DNA of 64,000 nucleotides, from positions 310,001-374,000 of the forward strand of contig JALJCS010000053.1 of assembly GCA_023055355.1 (NCBI GenBank), given 5' to 3'. Position 1 is the first letter of the stretch. Every line of letters starts with the position of its first letter. This DNA is from Agelaius tricolor (lineage: Eukaryota > Chordata > Aves > Passeriformes > Icteridae). Positions 45,961-57,570 of the stretch are shown in pieces. Both the position numbers and the translations under genes were made by a program. The notes below the pieces were generated by a model that ran no database searches, was not told the origin of the DNA, and worked only from the letters and a program-made list of their open reading frames with translations.

Positions 45961-48900
45961 ACAGTCTGTTGGTTTGGGGAGGACATCTGGAGTAGGTGAC
46001 ATTAAGGGAGCTACTGAGATGCTCTCTGTGGGTTCATCTGAGGACTATTTGCAAACACTGGGCTCACTTATTCTCCCCAGCAGCAGCTGAAAAAGAGCAA
46101 AACCCAAGGAGAACAGCTCATGAAGCCAGGCCATGCAGTGACCTGAGCCCTTGACTGCAATGCTCTGGTTCACACCTTATAAATGTCTGGCCATTGAGTT
46201 TAATGTTTCTCTTATTCCGTTTTAGGGGAATAAAAAGGCTTAAAAGCATATCTAGGGATAAAGGTGTACAGCAAAGGGCAAAACATTAACTTAATGTCTG
46301 TGTGTCATTCTTAAACATATTTTCCCCACTTTTCACATTCGCTAAAATCTCAGTGTGATTTCTATTCAGAGAGGGAAAATAGGAATTCACAACTTTTGTT
46401 TTCACTTGATGTCTTATTTTTGTTCATCTGGACAACTCATCTCCAGAAGATTTTATCACAGACTCCTGGAGATTGTATCACAAGTTTTCAGTTCTGGTCT
46501 TGTTTTGGTTTTTTGGGGTTTTTCCTCCTAAGGTCCCACTTCTTCGAGTCATATGATTACGCAAACATTCCCTATTTCCAGTGCTTTAGAAGTGAGTTTC
46601 TAGTCGGCATTGTTGCAGAGAAAAGACTGAAAACATAAACCCTCGAGGCTGAGAAAAAGAACACACAATTTACCATTTTTTTTTTAAACCTCATGATTTC
46701 TCAATCTTATGTTTTTTGAGGATAGTCTGAGTAATAAGCTTTAAAAGCCAAGGGTTGACAATATTAAAGCAGAATCAGGAGGAGACCACTGCTAAAGTTC
46801 ATACAGCATGACCTGATAGTATTCCAGACTCTTCAGAGATGTCCCCATGCAGCAGACAGGTGCTTTTCCTAAGTCTTTTGTGACAGTATAAAACCATTAC
46901 AACCTATTCAAAGTGATTTTGCTCCTTAAACCTGTCAAATTTTAGCAAAAGTACACAAGCTTCAGCAGCTCAGAAAGCCTTGTTGCAACCCACAGTGTAA
47001 ATTCCTGTTCTTGTCCCTTGCAGTCTCCCACACAAACATGGGGTTTGGAGGGGACGTTGAACACATCTACCCAAAATTCAAGAGTTCACAGATGATGCTC
47101 TCGTGCCATCCTCAAGCCCCTTTGGATCTGCTTTACAAAATAATCTCCATCCCAGTGAGTTCCTCAGTTTTCAGTTTCTAACCTGAACTCACACAGGTGT
47201 CTGCAGCAGGTCACACCTTGCAGTGTGCAGCACAGATGTGGAGGTGTGGTCCTTTATCCCCTTAAATTTTAGCACTCTCATGTTCTGGAACTTGGAATTG
47301 CCAAGAACTTGCTTTTTATCTTACTTTATGCAGCTGGCACTAACAGAGATGTACTCAAGCCACTCTGCTGGCAGCAGAAAGGGCAGTTCTGGTAGAAGCT
47401 GTGCACCTTCCTCATGGCTTGAAGGAAGCTGGCACCAGCCAGGGCCAGAGTGAACTGTGTGCATTGTGGTGGCAGGATTTCCAGGGATAAATAAACAGGG
47501 CCATTCCTGGAAACTCCAAAAGCTGCTGGAAGCCAGGACAGAGAGCAAGCAAGAATATCTCAGGGGTCACACTCCTGCTTCCTTGAGGATTTCTGCTGTG
47601 TGGTCCTTACCAAAAACAACACCTCTCACCCTGGCAGATGAGAGGAAAGCCTTTTCTGGGTGCCACACAACATCCATGGCCACCAGTGGGTGGGCTGTAA
47701 GTTTTAGGACAACACAGCCATGTAAATAAGTGAGGAATCAGCAAACAGCATTTCTTCCCTGCTCAGACATTCAATCAAGCTTTTGCATCTCTACCCTCTG
47801 TCCCAGCTGGCAAATATTCTCCCAAGCAAATGAGAGGCAAAGCATGTTACCTGAAACCTCTCATTGCCACCAAGGTCATTTTGTGGGGATCTCTGTTGAC
47901 ACATTGAAGCCCATGAAGCCACAATAAGTTACAAAGGGACAGTGCAGGAGATGCATAGGGCAGCACTGTTTAAAGGACAATATTGTGTGTTTATGGGACT
48001 GGGGGGAGGGCTGGTGGTGGGAGAGTTAGTGCATCACTCCTGGACACTTGAGAGACTCTCTGAAGAAGAAGGAATGATTTTTTTTTCCCACCTGAATGCT
48101 ATTTTAATAACTTTGAAATGTCTTCCTTAGATGTCTCATCATTATTCCCATAGTTAGAAGCTGATTAATGGCACGCCCCTCGAACACATATCTGGGCACA
48201 CGTACAAAGACTATTTAATACTCCCTAACAATGGTCAACAGCTGGCCACAAAACCAGATGATCCTCCACCCTTGTAAACTCATGCTCGCCAACAATAAAA
48301 AACCCTTCTGGCTACTAAAAAGCCTGGTGGAACAGATGAATCTTGTTATAGACTGGATTTTATAAATAAAAATTAAAAAGAGGCAAACATTTTAGCATGT
48401 GCATTCATGGGCTGAAAACAGAGACATAGGTTTTATATTCCAGGAGGGTCAGCTGCAAAAGTCTGATTTTCGGAGCTAAACTTCATCTTCCAAAGACTCC
48501 TTTAAATACATTGCTGGATTGGGTTGTTGGGTTTGTTGGTTTTTGGCTTTTTTTTTTTCTTTTTTTTTTTTTTTTTAATTTTGCTGCAGCCACAGTACAT
48601 CACTTCCTCTCTCCTTTGGGGCAGGAGTTTTGTGTTGGTGGTTATGTGTTTTGTTTCTTGCGGGCAGAAATCTTGGGAATGGCCTGAAAGGTTCTGCTCT
48701 CCATGCCCTAGCCCAGCATCACAGGCAGTCCAAGCACATCAGCCCAGTCCTACATAATTCCCAGACCCTACAAAAGGTCTCTGCTTGCTGCACCTTGGAA
48801 CCCAAGGAGAGGAGCGGCAATCAAGCCATTTGAGGATGAGCAAAATCACGAACGAAAAAAAGATATGAAGGAGGAAAAAAAGAAAAAAAAACCCAACTGA

Positions 48901-50989
48901 AACCTCTAAAGAAGCCCTTTTTGTTTGTTATTAACAACTATTTAGTGTCAGGGCTAATTCACAAGTTTAATAAAATCAGGCTTTGTTAAAGATTCAACAC
49001 TTTCAATTATGGCATTAAGAACTCACAGTAATTGCTCCTCAGACTTTCCAAAAATCCTTCAGCAAAGTGTGCTTGTGTGAGGAGGAGGAGGACAGCCTTC
49101 AGTCTAAATCTAATGTCTTAGAGATTATTTATTCTTTTTTAAATAAACAAAGAAAGGAGAAAAGCCCTAATTCTAATAACGATGACTACTATGATGTCAG
49201 GCCCTCATTATACAACAAGAAGAAACAAATCAAACAGACCAGTAAAATTCTCAGTTCATCACCTTAAATATAAGTCCTTTGTTAGTGGATTTCTGCAGGG
49301 ATAAACAAGGAATTTTCACAGCCTAGGTATGCCCAAAACAAGATTTCTAGGAGCAAGGAAGCAAGGAAATTGTCTGAAATCTTAGAACAAGCTTTATTTT
49401 TACTGCCCTGGGCAGGATTTAGAGAAACATCAGCCTCCGCTTCATCAAGTCCTGACATAGCTGAGCCCAGCACCTCATTACACTGAAAAGGATCTTTATT
49501 GATACAGAAAATGGCTGATTATTTACATTCCTGATGACCAAGCAGGAAGCTGATACGGTGAGGAGTGAAGATTAGGGAAAAAGATTTTGTTCCTGTGAAG
49601 AAGGCTTCCTCCTCCTCCAGGGACCAGTCAAGTATTTTTTTTAAGCAATAAAAAATGGACAGGAAACACTTCACCAGTGTTAAGGCACGGGGTAAGATCA
49701 AGCAGAGCTACATTCCTGCTTCCCGTCAAAACAAGGGGAATCTTGTCCTTTGTAACTGGAGAGACCAGGTTTGGATTCCTTTTCCACCCCTCCAGTGCTC
49801 AATCCAGCCCTTGTATTTCCTTGAAAGATGCATCCAAGGCTCATTTTCCTTCCACTCAGCCAGGTAAGAGATTTCCCCAGTGCAGGAAGGGGAATTCTTC
49901 CCCTGTGTTTAGGGTGAGACAGGTAACGCCATGGCCTGTCTGAGCATTTCAGCAAAGCCTGGCACACTTCAGAGCAGCCCTGGGATCACTCTGAGCTACA
50001 GCAGGGACATTGCCAAGCTCTGCCAAAGCCCACGGTCTCAGCAGCTCCAATTCTTGTGCCAGGACACATTTGCTTCTTCCTGCAATATACTGCCATTCCC
50101 AAAGTTTAATTTAGTTCCGTGAAAGGTACCTTAGAGCAAATTCTGTATCATATGATACATCCTAGAGATGAAAACACTGCAGAGGTGGATAACCCAGGGT
50201 GCTTACACCACCTCATGAGTACTTAAAAGTTGCCAACAAAGAGCTTTCAGTGAAACAGTTGTTTGGATTTTTTTGTTTTGTTTGTTTGTTTGGTTTGGTT
50301 TTTTGTTTTTTTTTTTTTTTCCGGCAAGCAACACTATGCAGCTGCACTGGTGGGATTTTGTCCAGTGCAATCCCAGGTACAATCACTGACAAAACACCCG
50401 TGCTGTGCTGAAGGTGGAGATGGTTCCATCCACAACTTTTGGTCTGGCACAGAGAAGAGAAACTTGCAAGAAAAAGCCAACCTGCCACAGGCCCTCCAGA
50501 GAGCTCCTCTCCTGCCTCAGAGAGCCTCCACAAGCCCCAGAAGAAAGGGGCAGGTTTTGGGGGCAGGTGTGAGGGTGGGCTGGGGCAGAGGGAGGCTGCT
50601 TTTGAAAGACCTCATGGAAAGTATGAGTTGGTCAAGGAGGATTTGAATGGATCCAGTGAGATCTTTTTAAGTCAAGCACAGAATGACACCTCCAGGGATT
50701 TGGTTTCATCCTCCAGCTCTGATGGTGGCTCCACAGTGGCATCTGAAGTGCCTCCTCAGAGCAGCATCCTTTTGGAGTGCCCTCATCCCTGTCTCCTGTG
50801 GAAATTTCTGGGAATTAGGCACCCTCAAGATATTTAGATTAATACCCTTTCAGGTATGATTCTCATGTAGTTTCAAACCTTCAAAAAGGGGGTGGGGGTG
50901 CATTGCTTGGCACTCTCATTATCCTCTTCACCCTTCAGTCAGATTTACTCCACTTAGGGACTGGTTCCACTCTTGGCCTCTGATTTCTC
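45961..50989. other. Unique noncoding sequence
   Basis: No gene is seen in these 5 kb. T/G-rich runs lie at about 48520-48580 and 50265-50322. The block 48170-48300, with CTAACAATGG and CAGCTGG words, could be a conserved element. Frames are short and overlapping. Confidence 0.42.
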
Positions 50990-51036
50990 AAAGAGAGGAG
51001 GAGGAGGAGGAGGAGGAGGAGGAAGAGGAGGAGAAG

Positions 51037-51071
<35 letters not shown>

Positions 51072-51103
51072 GGAGGAGGAGGAGGAGGAGGAGGAGGAGG
51101 AAG
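50990..51103. repeat. 114-bp pure purine (GGA)n tract
   Basis: Every base from 50990 to 51103 is A or G on the plus strand, mostly GAG triplets with occasional GAA. Purine tracts with internal mirror symmetry of this length can form triplex (H-DNA) structures. Confidence 0.95.
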
Positions 51104-52224
51104 CCAGGGTAAAGCCTCTGTGATGTGACCTCACATGGGCTAGTTTCCAGCCAAGTCATGGACACCAAATAAAGAGTTAGCTGCACCTGCAGGTACCTTT
51201 CAAGTACAGCACACGCTTGTTGGATCTTTTCATCATTTTAAATTAGCTGCTGATGCATTTTATTTACACTGAATTTACCTTAATGTGCTTGCTTGTTAAC
51301 TTCCTGCTTATCTGGATACCACATAAGCATATGCCCAATCCAATTACAAAAAGAATGAGAAATACAGTGAATGCTACACATTTTAAGCAAGCATAATAAA
51401 TTACCAGTGCTGTGGCACATACCCATGCATGTGAGGGAGAAAAAGAACAAACCAAAAAGAAAAAAAAAAACCAAACAAACAAAAAAGAGCCCCAAAACCA
51501 GCTCCCAACCCAGCCAACCAAAAAATACAGCTGAATTCCCCCAGCTATTTAATTAGAAGTAACATCTCCCTTGCAAGGCTCACACACACACCTTCCAAAG
51601 TCAAACTCATCCCTTAACAGCAGCTCACGCCAAACTGAAAAAGAAAGAGCTCCGTTACAGAGGAGTGTGAAGAAATGTGGAAATATTAGCAATAAGCAGG
51701 TTCCTGTGGAGTGTGCTGGGTAATGAACACCTAGCTGAAAGGCAGTGTGAACTGTAATAAGCAGCTGCAGCTCCCAGGTCTCCTGAAAGAAGGAAAGAAA
51801 AAATTCACAAAATTCACAAGTGTCACAATCTTCCACCACGTGAGTAAACTGTTTTGGATGGCAGTGAGGCAATGCTACTTGCATGAGGTTGGGAGTGGTG
51901 GCTGTACGTGTCTCCAGTGAAAGGAAGAGGGTGAACTCAGAGGCCTGAGTGATTCCACTAAATGAATCAGAACCTGAGGGAAGAGAAAAGGTATGTGGGA
52001 AAAAAAAAAAAAAAAAAAAAAAAGCATTGAAGTAGAGTCAGGGAAGATTGAGAGGGAGTATGAATAAAAAGAAGAGGGGAATGTATGATTCAGCCTATTA
52101 CTTATTGCTCCTTTTAGCTGCCAGAAACAATAAGAAACATGAGTGTGTTTCTCATATATATGTAAATATAATGTATATATTTCTGATAAATATATAGATA
52201 GATGGATATGGGCATAAGGGGCCC
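51104..52224. other. Unique noncoding sequence
   Basis: No gene is seen. An A/C-rich run lies at about 51446-51490, and an A24 homopolymer at 52000-52023. TATA-like dinucleotide-rich DNA occurs at 52152-52205. Confidence 0.42.
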
Positions 52225-52550
52225 CTCATCCCTGTGTGTCCCTGTCTGCAGGGAGGGGCAGAGCAGAGTCCAGGCTCTGCTCTGTAGGGACAATGGGACA
52301 AGAGGGATGGACAGGAATTGTTACCCAGGAAGTTCCAGCTGGACATGAAGCAGAACTCCTTCCCTGGGCAGTGACCAAGCCCTGAACAGACTGCAAGAGA
52401 GGCTGTGGAGTTTCTCTTCACTGGAAATATTCCAGAACCTGGACACAGCCCTGTGCCACGTGCTCTGGGGTCACCCTGCTGGAGCAGGGACATTAGGGGA
52501 GATGACCCACTGTGGTCCCTCCCAACCTGACCCATCCTGGGATTCTGTGA
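52225..52550 (+). mobile_element. CR1 LINE 3' fragment, plus strand
   Basis: The order of blocks matches the 3' region of a passerine CR1 subfamily: CTGTCTGCAGGGAGGGGCAG near 52242, AAGTTCCAGCTGGACATGA near 52331, GGAAATATTCCAGAACC near 52423, TGGTCCCTCCCAACCTGACC near 52513 and the terminal GGGATTCTGTGA. It is 5'-truncated at about 52225. The long minus-strand frame across it is not coding. Confidence 0.88.
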
Positions 52551-52914
52551 CAAGCAGAATCCCTTATTCATGAGAGGTTTACCTTTTATAAACCAAATAA
52601 ATTCCATGGAAGTGCTGCCTTGAGGGTGAAGTTGCTCTGAGAGATGGGCTTTGCCCACTGCACCCATGAGGCCGAATTCCCCAGCTTGTCCAGGAGAGTC
52701 TGGGCCCTGGCTCCTCCAGCTTTTCAGGCAGAAAAGGGATTTCCTGCAGGGAATTCCTGGGGAAGGAAGAAGGAGTTGGGAAGGCAGATCAGCCTTGTTG
52801 TGACAGCCAGGGCCCTTGCACAGAGAGATCTGCTCGCAGAGAGGGTAAAATAAGACACTCGTAGGAGCGAGACACCCACTGCTCACAGCGATTTCACCTC
52901 CTCCCCTCACGCCT
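52551..52914. other. Unique noncoding sequence
   Basis: No gene is seen in this stretch between the CR1 end and the CpG-rich regulatory candidate. Confidence 0.42.
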
Positions 52915-53165
52915 CAAGATCAACACCAGCGCTGCTGCCAAGCCTCTAATTACGTCTTTAAAATCCTGTCAGGTCGCGGGGATGTGACGAGCTCTAATTG
53001 TGGAAGAGCGTTTAGGGAGACTCGCAATTACACGGTCATTAAGCCGGTTAAACACACCACACCACGGTCCCTTTTGTGAGGCGGCGCTGGGCCTGGCTCC
53101 CTCCCAGCGGCGACACAAACACGGGATCAAGCCGGCAATTAGTGATCAGCAGGTAAAAAACAATA
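52915..53165. promoter_or_regulatory. Candidate enhancer with homeodomain site cluster
   Basis: Five ATTA/TAAT-type homeodomain cores fall within about 200 bp: CTAATTAC (52946-52953), CTAATTG (52994-53000), GCAATTAC (53024-53031), TCATTAAG (53036-53043) and CAATTAG (53136-53142). About 17 CpGs lie in the same block, for example AGGTCGCGGG near 52971 and GGCGGCGCTGGG near 53081, in DNA that is otherwise CpG-poor. Such a combination is typical of conserved developmental enhancers. No open frame or splice signal supports an exon. This is inference from motif density and CpG retention. Confidence 0.45.
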
Positions 53166-54493
53166 TTTCCTCCCATCCACTGCTGAGCAGCGAGGTTCCT
53201 CCTGGGCCAGGGCTGGCTGTTGTGGCTTTCCCAGTTGAGAGGTGGAAAATCCAGGACAAAAGGGGGACCTGCAGGGAGTTCTCACCCTGTGTGCCCATGT
53301 GGCCTCCTGCCTCAATCCTCACTCAACAATGCTGCCGAAAAATTTGCTGAAAAAATTGCTGAAATTTGCTTTTTATCCTTAAAAGTACTCTAAGTTGACT
53401 AAAAATGGCTTTTAAAATTTCTTTTAGTTCTAACAGGATATATTCCCCCAGCCTTTCTTTTTTTAATCACCTTGTTTGCTAAATGAAGGTACTCTGGAGA
53501 AAAGCAAACAAAGCAGAACTTCTCTTGCCTGTGTGGGAGGAAAGGGGAGTAGAGGTCATTAAACCAAACTCTCCTCTGCCTACATCTCAGGCCTTGTGAC
53601 ATGTCAAACCACGGCCCCTGGGTTTTTATTCAGCTTTCTCAGTTTCTTTGATGTCCACTTTTATAGCTGCTCGCCTCATAAAGGTCAGTTACATAAATAT
53701 AGGAGACATTTTCCAGAATCAAAGTAGGATGAATCTGGAAAATTCAGGGTGACCAAAAAATTAGGAGGGTGATCTATAAGGATGCAAATCTCAAGTATAG
53801 TAAAATCTGCAAGGGGAGAAGCTCCAGCAAGGACCAGCTGAGGAGGATTTTTCCAAGATAGACCTGATCCCAAGACCAGATGATTTAATACTGCCCAATA
53901 AGAAAAACAGTGATACTTACATAAAGATAAAAAAACCCATGGAATAAGATCAGCTTAAATGCCTGAATTAGCCCCAAAGATTTGTACTAAAGGCATTCCA
54001 AGCAAATTGTTGGCTTCCAGCTCCACATCCTAGAGGAAGGGAATGCCTTGGCAGCTCCTGCATCCCGAGCTCTCAGCCTAGGAAGCAAATTTAACCCTGA
54101 GGAGTCTGCCTTTCTGTCTCCTCTCAAAATTACAGGGCAAAACTCCTGCAGCACCGTGGGCTTAGCAGGTGAAGGGGGATGTCCCTGTGTGCCTTGCAAA
54201 ACTCCTTCTGGCCAGTCAGCCCTCAGGTAGACTGAAATTATCCTTTATTTTCACTGTGGAGCCCTGTGTAGGACTCCAGGAGTCCTGTGACACAGGAAAA
54301 GTGTAGTGTAATTTTATTTGTTTACTCTGATATCACCAGAGCTGCCTCACTACTAGGAGGAGAAGCCCTCTTTTGATGCAAACCTCTTATGAGTGAGAGT
54401 AGGGAGCTTCTAAAATAAAAATAAATAAAAAATAAAAAAAAGACTTGGTTCCAATCCAAACTCACGTGACAGAAGGGAAAAAATAAAATACGC
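53166..54493. other. Unique noncoding sequence
   Basis: No gene is seen. Composition is mixed, with short A/T runs near 54416-54442. Confidence 0.42.
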
Positions 54494-54515
54494 AAAAAAA
54501 AAAAAAAAAAAAAAA
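54494..54515. repeat. A22 homopolymer
   Basis: Twenty-two consecutive A residues. No retrocopy with a target duplication could be recognised upstream of it. Confidence 0.88.
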
Positions 54516-54724
54516 GGAGACACACATTATTCCCATGTGTGTAAGAGGGTGTTAAATCGAGTAGTGACAAACCAGAACCACAGCATTACTCATGGCAGCT
54601 TGTCCAAGCCTGCAGAGATCACGGTCAGAGAATCTCCCAGCTGGCAGAGGTGGACAGGGGGTGCCAAGAAAGACAAGTCCTCGCTGGTACTGCTTTGTGC
54701 GGAGGATCCTCTCATGAACGGTTT

Positions 54725-55040
54725 TAATAAAGGACTTAATTGATTGTTCTGCAGTCCATCGGGCTCATAAACATTTATGGCCCTGAGTCAGTCATCTAGA
54801 ACACATTCCACAAGGCAGTCAGAGGCTGCTGCACAGGGCAGCCAGATGCGCGTCTGTCATGTGCCGGTGACGTCCATTCATCATGCACTAGTCATGCAAC
54901 AAGTCAAACCTTCGGAGAAAGTGGAATTTCTGCCTCTTTTTCGCCAGCCAGGAGGTGGGATAATCACTTTGTCCTCGCAGGCTGGCATTTGGGAGATAAT
55001 TGTTCTACAGAACCCTGGTTTTGCAGCAGGTTTCCACGTG
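54725..55040. promoter_or_regulatory. Candidate enhancer (AP-1, CRE, Hox-like motifs)
   Basis: The block carries TTAATTGATTG (54736-54746), a near-palindromic CATAAACATTTATG (54766-54779), an AP-1 consensus TGAGTCA (54784-54790), a CRE-like TGACGTCC (54868-54875) and several CpGs near 54849-54871. These occur in unique sequence without coding signs. Motif content suggests a regulatory element; it has not been tested against other genomes. Confidence 0.35.
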
Positions 55041-57226
55041 TGCCCAGCAGTAAATCACTTGGGGATGTCAGCACAGCACTGATCAGACATTTCAGCTCTC
55101 CCCAGTTCTGGGCACAGACAGAAGCAGAGGCAAATACAAGGAAGACATGGCCATAAAAATACAAATTAAGATAAAGCTAGATTCTCCTACTGCTTAATCA
55201 TGTAAATGTACAAATAGAGCCTGATGACAGTGACTCAAGGGAAACAATGACCTTATCAGCAGCCCTAGATAGGCCTGAGCCATAAATGAAAATAAATGAT
55301 CTACTGACATTCCTTATCATCTCCCTAGCGTCTACTGGAGAACTCAATTCACCTCTGCATATCTGTATCCTCCAGCACACTCAGCATCAGGAGGGTCTGC
55401 TGTCCCTCCACAGTCTCCCTTTGTTGCACCAGCAGAATCTCCAGCCATTGCAGTGACCTTACCCTGGCTCTTGGGTGGCAGCTCCAGCTCTGCACCCCCC
55501 ATCAGTATGTGGTCAGCATGGAAAACCACCTCTCCCTCCTTTTTTTTTTTTTGCCTCCTGAGTTTACAGCCTGACCTCTTTTTCCAATCACTCTGCCATC
55601 CATTTTCATCCCCAAGGAGTTTTAATCAGCCAGGTCCCCACACCATCCAGGCAGCATTTGAGTAGATCTCTTTGCACTCAGGGCTTGAGAACACAGAGGA
55701 GCCACCCAAAATCTCTTTACACACTCACGTGCATCTGCAGGTGGTCAGGGAACACTGGAGCAGTGGGGAAATCCACTGTGGAAGGAAAACTGCTGGGACA
55801 GGATAGGCTTTAGGCCTCCAGCTGATGCGTGTTTGAAGCTAAGACAGAGAGCTTAAGGGGCTGCTTTTCCTGTCAAGATTGATTATTTCACATTTACAGG
55901 CAGGTACTTGTTGATATCAATTCATTGTGGAGAAAGAAGAGCAACACTTGTAATTGCTTGGCAACTTGTGCTAAACTAGTTCACTGGAAATTCAAGAGTT
56001 TGGTATCTGCCTTCAGTTTCATTTGGAAGTGAGGCAAACAGTTTCCTGAGAAAGGCTAATCCTAAAAAACTACTATCAAGAATTAGAAAATTTGTTTAAA
56101 AACAAAAAGGGTACCTCGGAAAGTGTTCCAGAATAAAAATTTCTTTTTTTCTCCCTCTTTCCAAGGGACAAGTCATTTAGAATCAAGACATTTAAGTTGT
56201 TGGGTTTTTTTAACTTCAAGAGAAACAGAAATTGACCCAACATATCCTACTGGCCCTATTAATAATTATAAACATGAGAACATGAAAACCTGCAGGGGAA
56301 TTTTCAAAAAGAACTATCAGGAAAAGAATTGCTTGCCTTCTAACTGAAAAGGCAAGGAGGGGGAAAAAAGAGTAAAAGAGCTCTGTACCAGACAAAGAAA
56401 AGATTAACAGAAAGGAGAAAACAAATTATTTGAAACAAAATATTAATAAAAAATGTGCAGGACATGTCAGACTTTGTCAGTCACAACACACCTGAGCTGG
56501 TGAGGTTGTCAGGGCTTTGACCCCCATCCTTCTGGGGTGGGACACAGCTGGATGGAGCAGGCACCTTCTCCCCAGTGCCCTGGTCCGAGCAGGGACAGGG
56601 TGTCCCTGGGGTGTTGTGTCTCCCACGAGCAGAGAGAAAGAAGGTTGGAGTGCACCTCCAGCAGGCACAAGGATGACTTTGCTGACCTTTGTAGCACTTT
56701 AGCGACACTGAAGTCATGGCAGACACAACAGAGCTGGGTTTGCTTGTCCCTCCATGGCCATCAGCTGTACCCGCAGTGCTGCTGGTACCCTGGGGCATCT
56801 GCTTTATCTTGCTGGCACAGCTGTGTGTGATGTACCTTTCACCCAGTTTGGGCATTACACAGCACTCTGGCAGGGCTGATTTAACTTCTGCAGGGATGCC
56901 CACCACAACCAGACATTCTAAGAACAAGTTTTTTGTGTCTGTTATCATCACAGGCTGCAGGGTCACTGGCACAGGGCTCTAAGCCCTTCTCCCCTGCCTG
57001 TGTCAAAGCACACTGCACCCCAAGGGCCCCACAGATCTCAGTGTGCCTCTTCCTAAATTCACACACTGACCCATCATGAGTGAGTGCAAATCTGACCCTC
57101 ACTCTTCACTGCTCCTGTGATCCTCCTGGCTCTGCCCTTGTGAGCAAAATCCCTACCACCAGCCAAGAAGACAACCCAAGGCAGATGGCAGCACATTCCA
57201 GGAGCTCAGAGACTGTGGGGCCAAAC
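55041..57226. other. Unique noncoding sequence
   Basis: No gene is seen. Frames at 56.5-57.0 kb on both strands overlap each other fully, which argues against coding. A T12 run lies near 55540-55551. Confidence 0.42.
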
Positions 57227-57570
57227 TGTAACCCCACATTTCTCTTCACAGAGAAAAGCAGGGCACAATTCTTCCCAAGAATATTCTTGTCTCATTTGCT
57301 GTGCCTGTGTTTGTGGAGCAATAGAATGCAATATGGAGATTGTTTACCCAAAGTGATGGTGGTTTGTTTCCTTGGCCTATCAGTGTGTGTGTGTGTCGGG
57401 ACTGTCAGCTGACAGTCACGAGGTTCTGTGCAGTTGTGTGCAGGGTTGAGTGCTTGGCAGATTCAGTTTTAGATGTATAGAATAATAATAATAGTATAAT
57501 AAAGTAATTAATTTGCCTTCTGATATCAATGGAGTCCTCCTCATCATTCCTCCCTTCCATACTAAACATC
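57227..57570 (+). mobile_element. Solo LTR of a fourth ERV family
   Basis: The segment begins TGTAACCCCACATTTCTC and contains GTATAATAAAGTAATTAATT (57494-57513), a combined TATA and AATAAA region, followed by TGATATCAATGGAGTCC (57521-57537). I recognise this order as a passerine LTR from memory. A 4-bp AAAC occurs just before the start and at 57564-57567, a possible target duplication, but the right end lacks a clear CA and is uncertain. An 18-bp perfect palindrome lies inside. No internal proviral sequence is present. Confidence 0.65.
57400..57417. repeat. 18-bp perfect palindrome in LTR
   Basis: GACTGTCAGCTGACAGTC is its own reverse complement. It follows a (GT)n run inside the LTR. Confidence 0.93.

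Noticed and set aside
52152..52910. 252-codon minus-strand frame
   Set aside because: It runs antisense across a CR1 3' fragment and continues into unique DNA, with no family resemblance.
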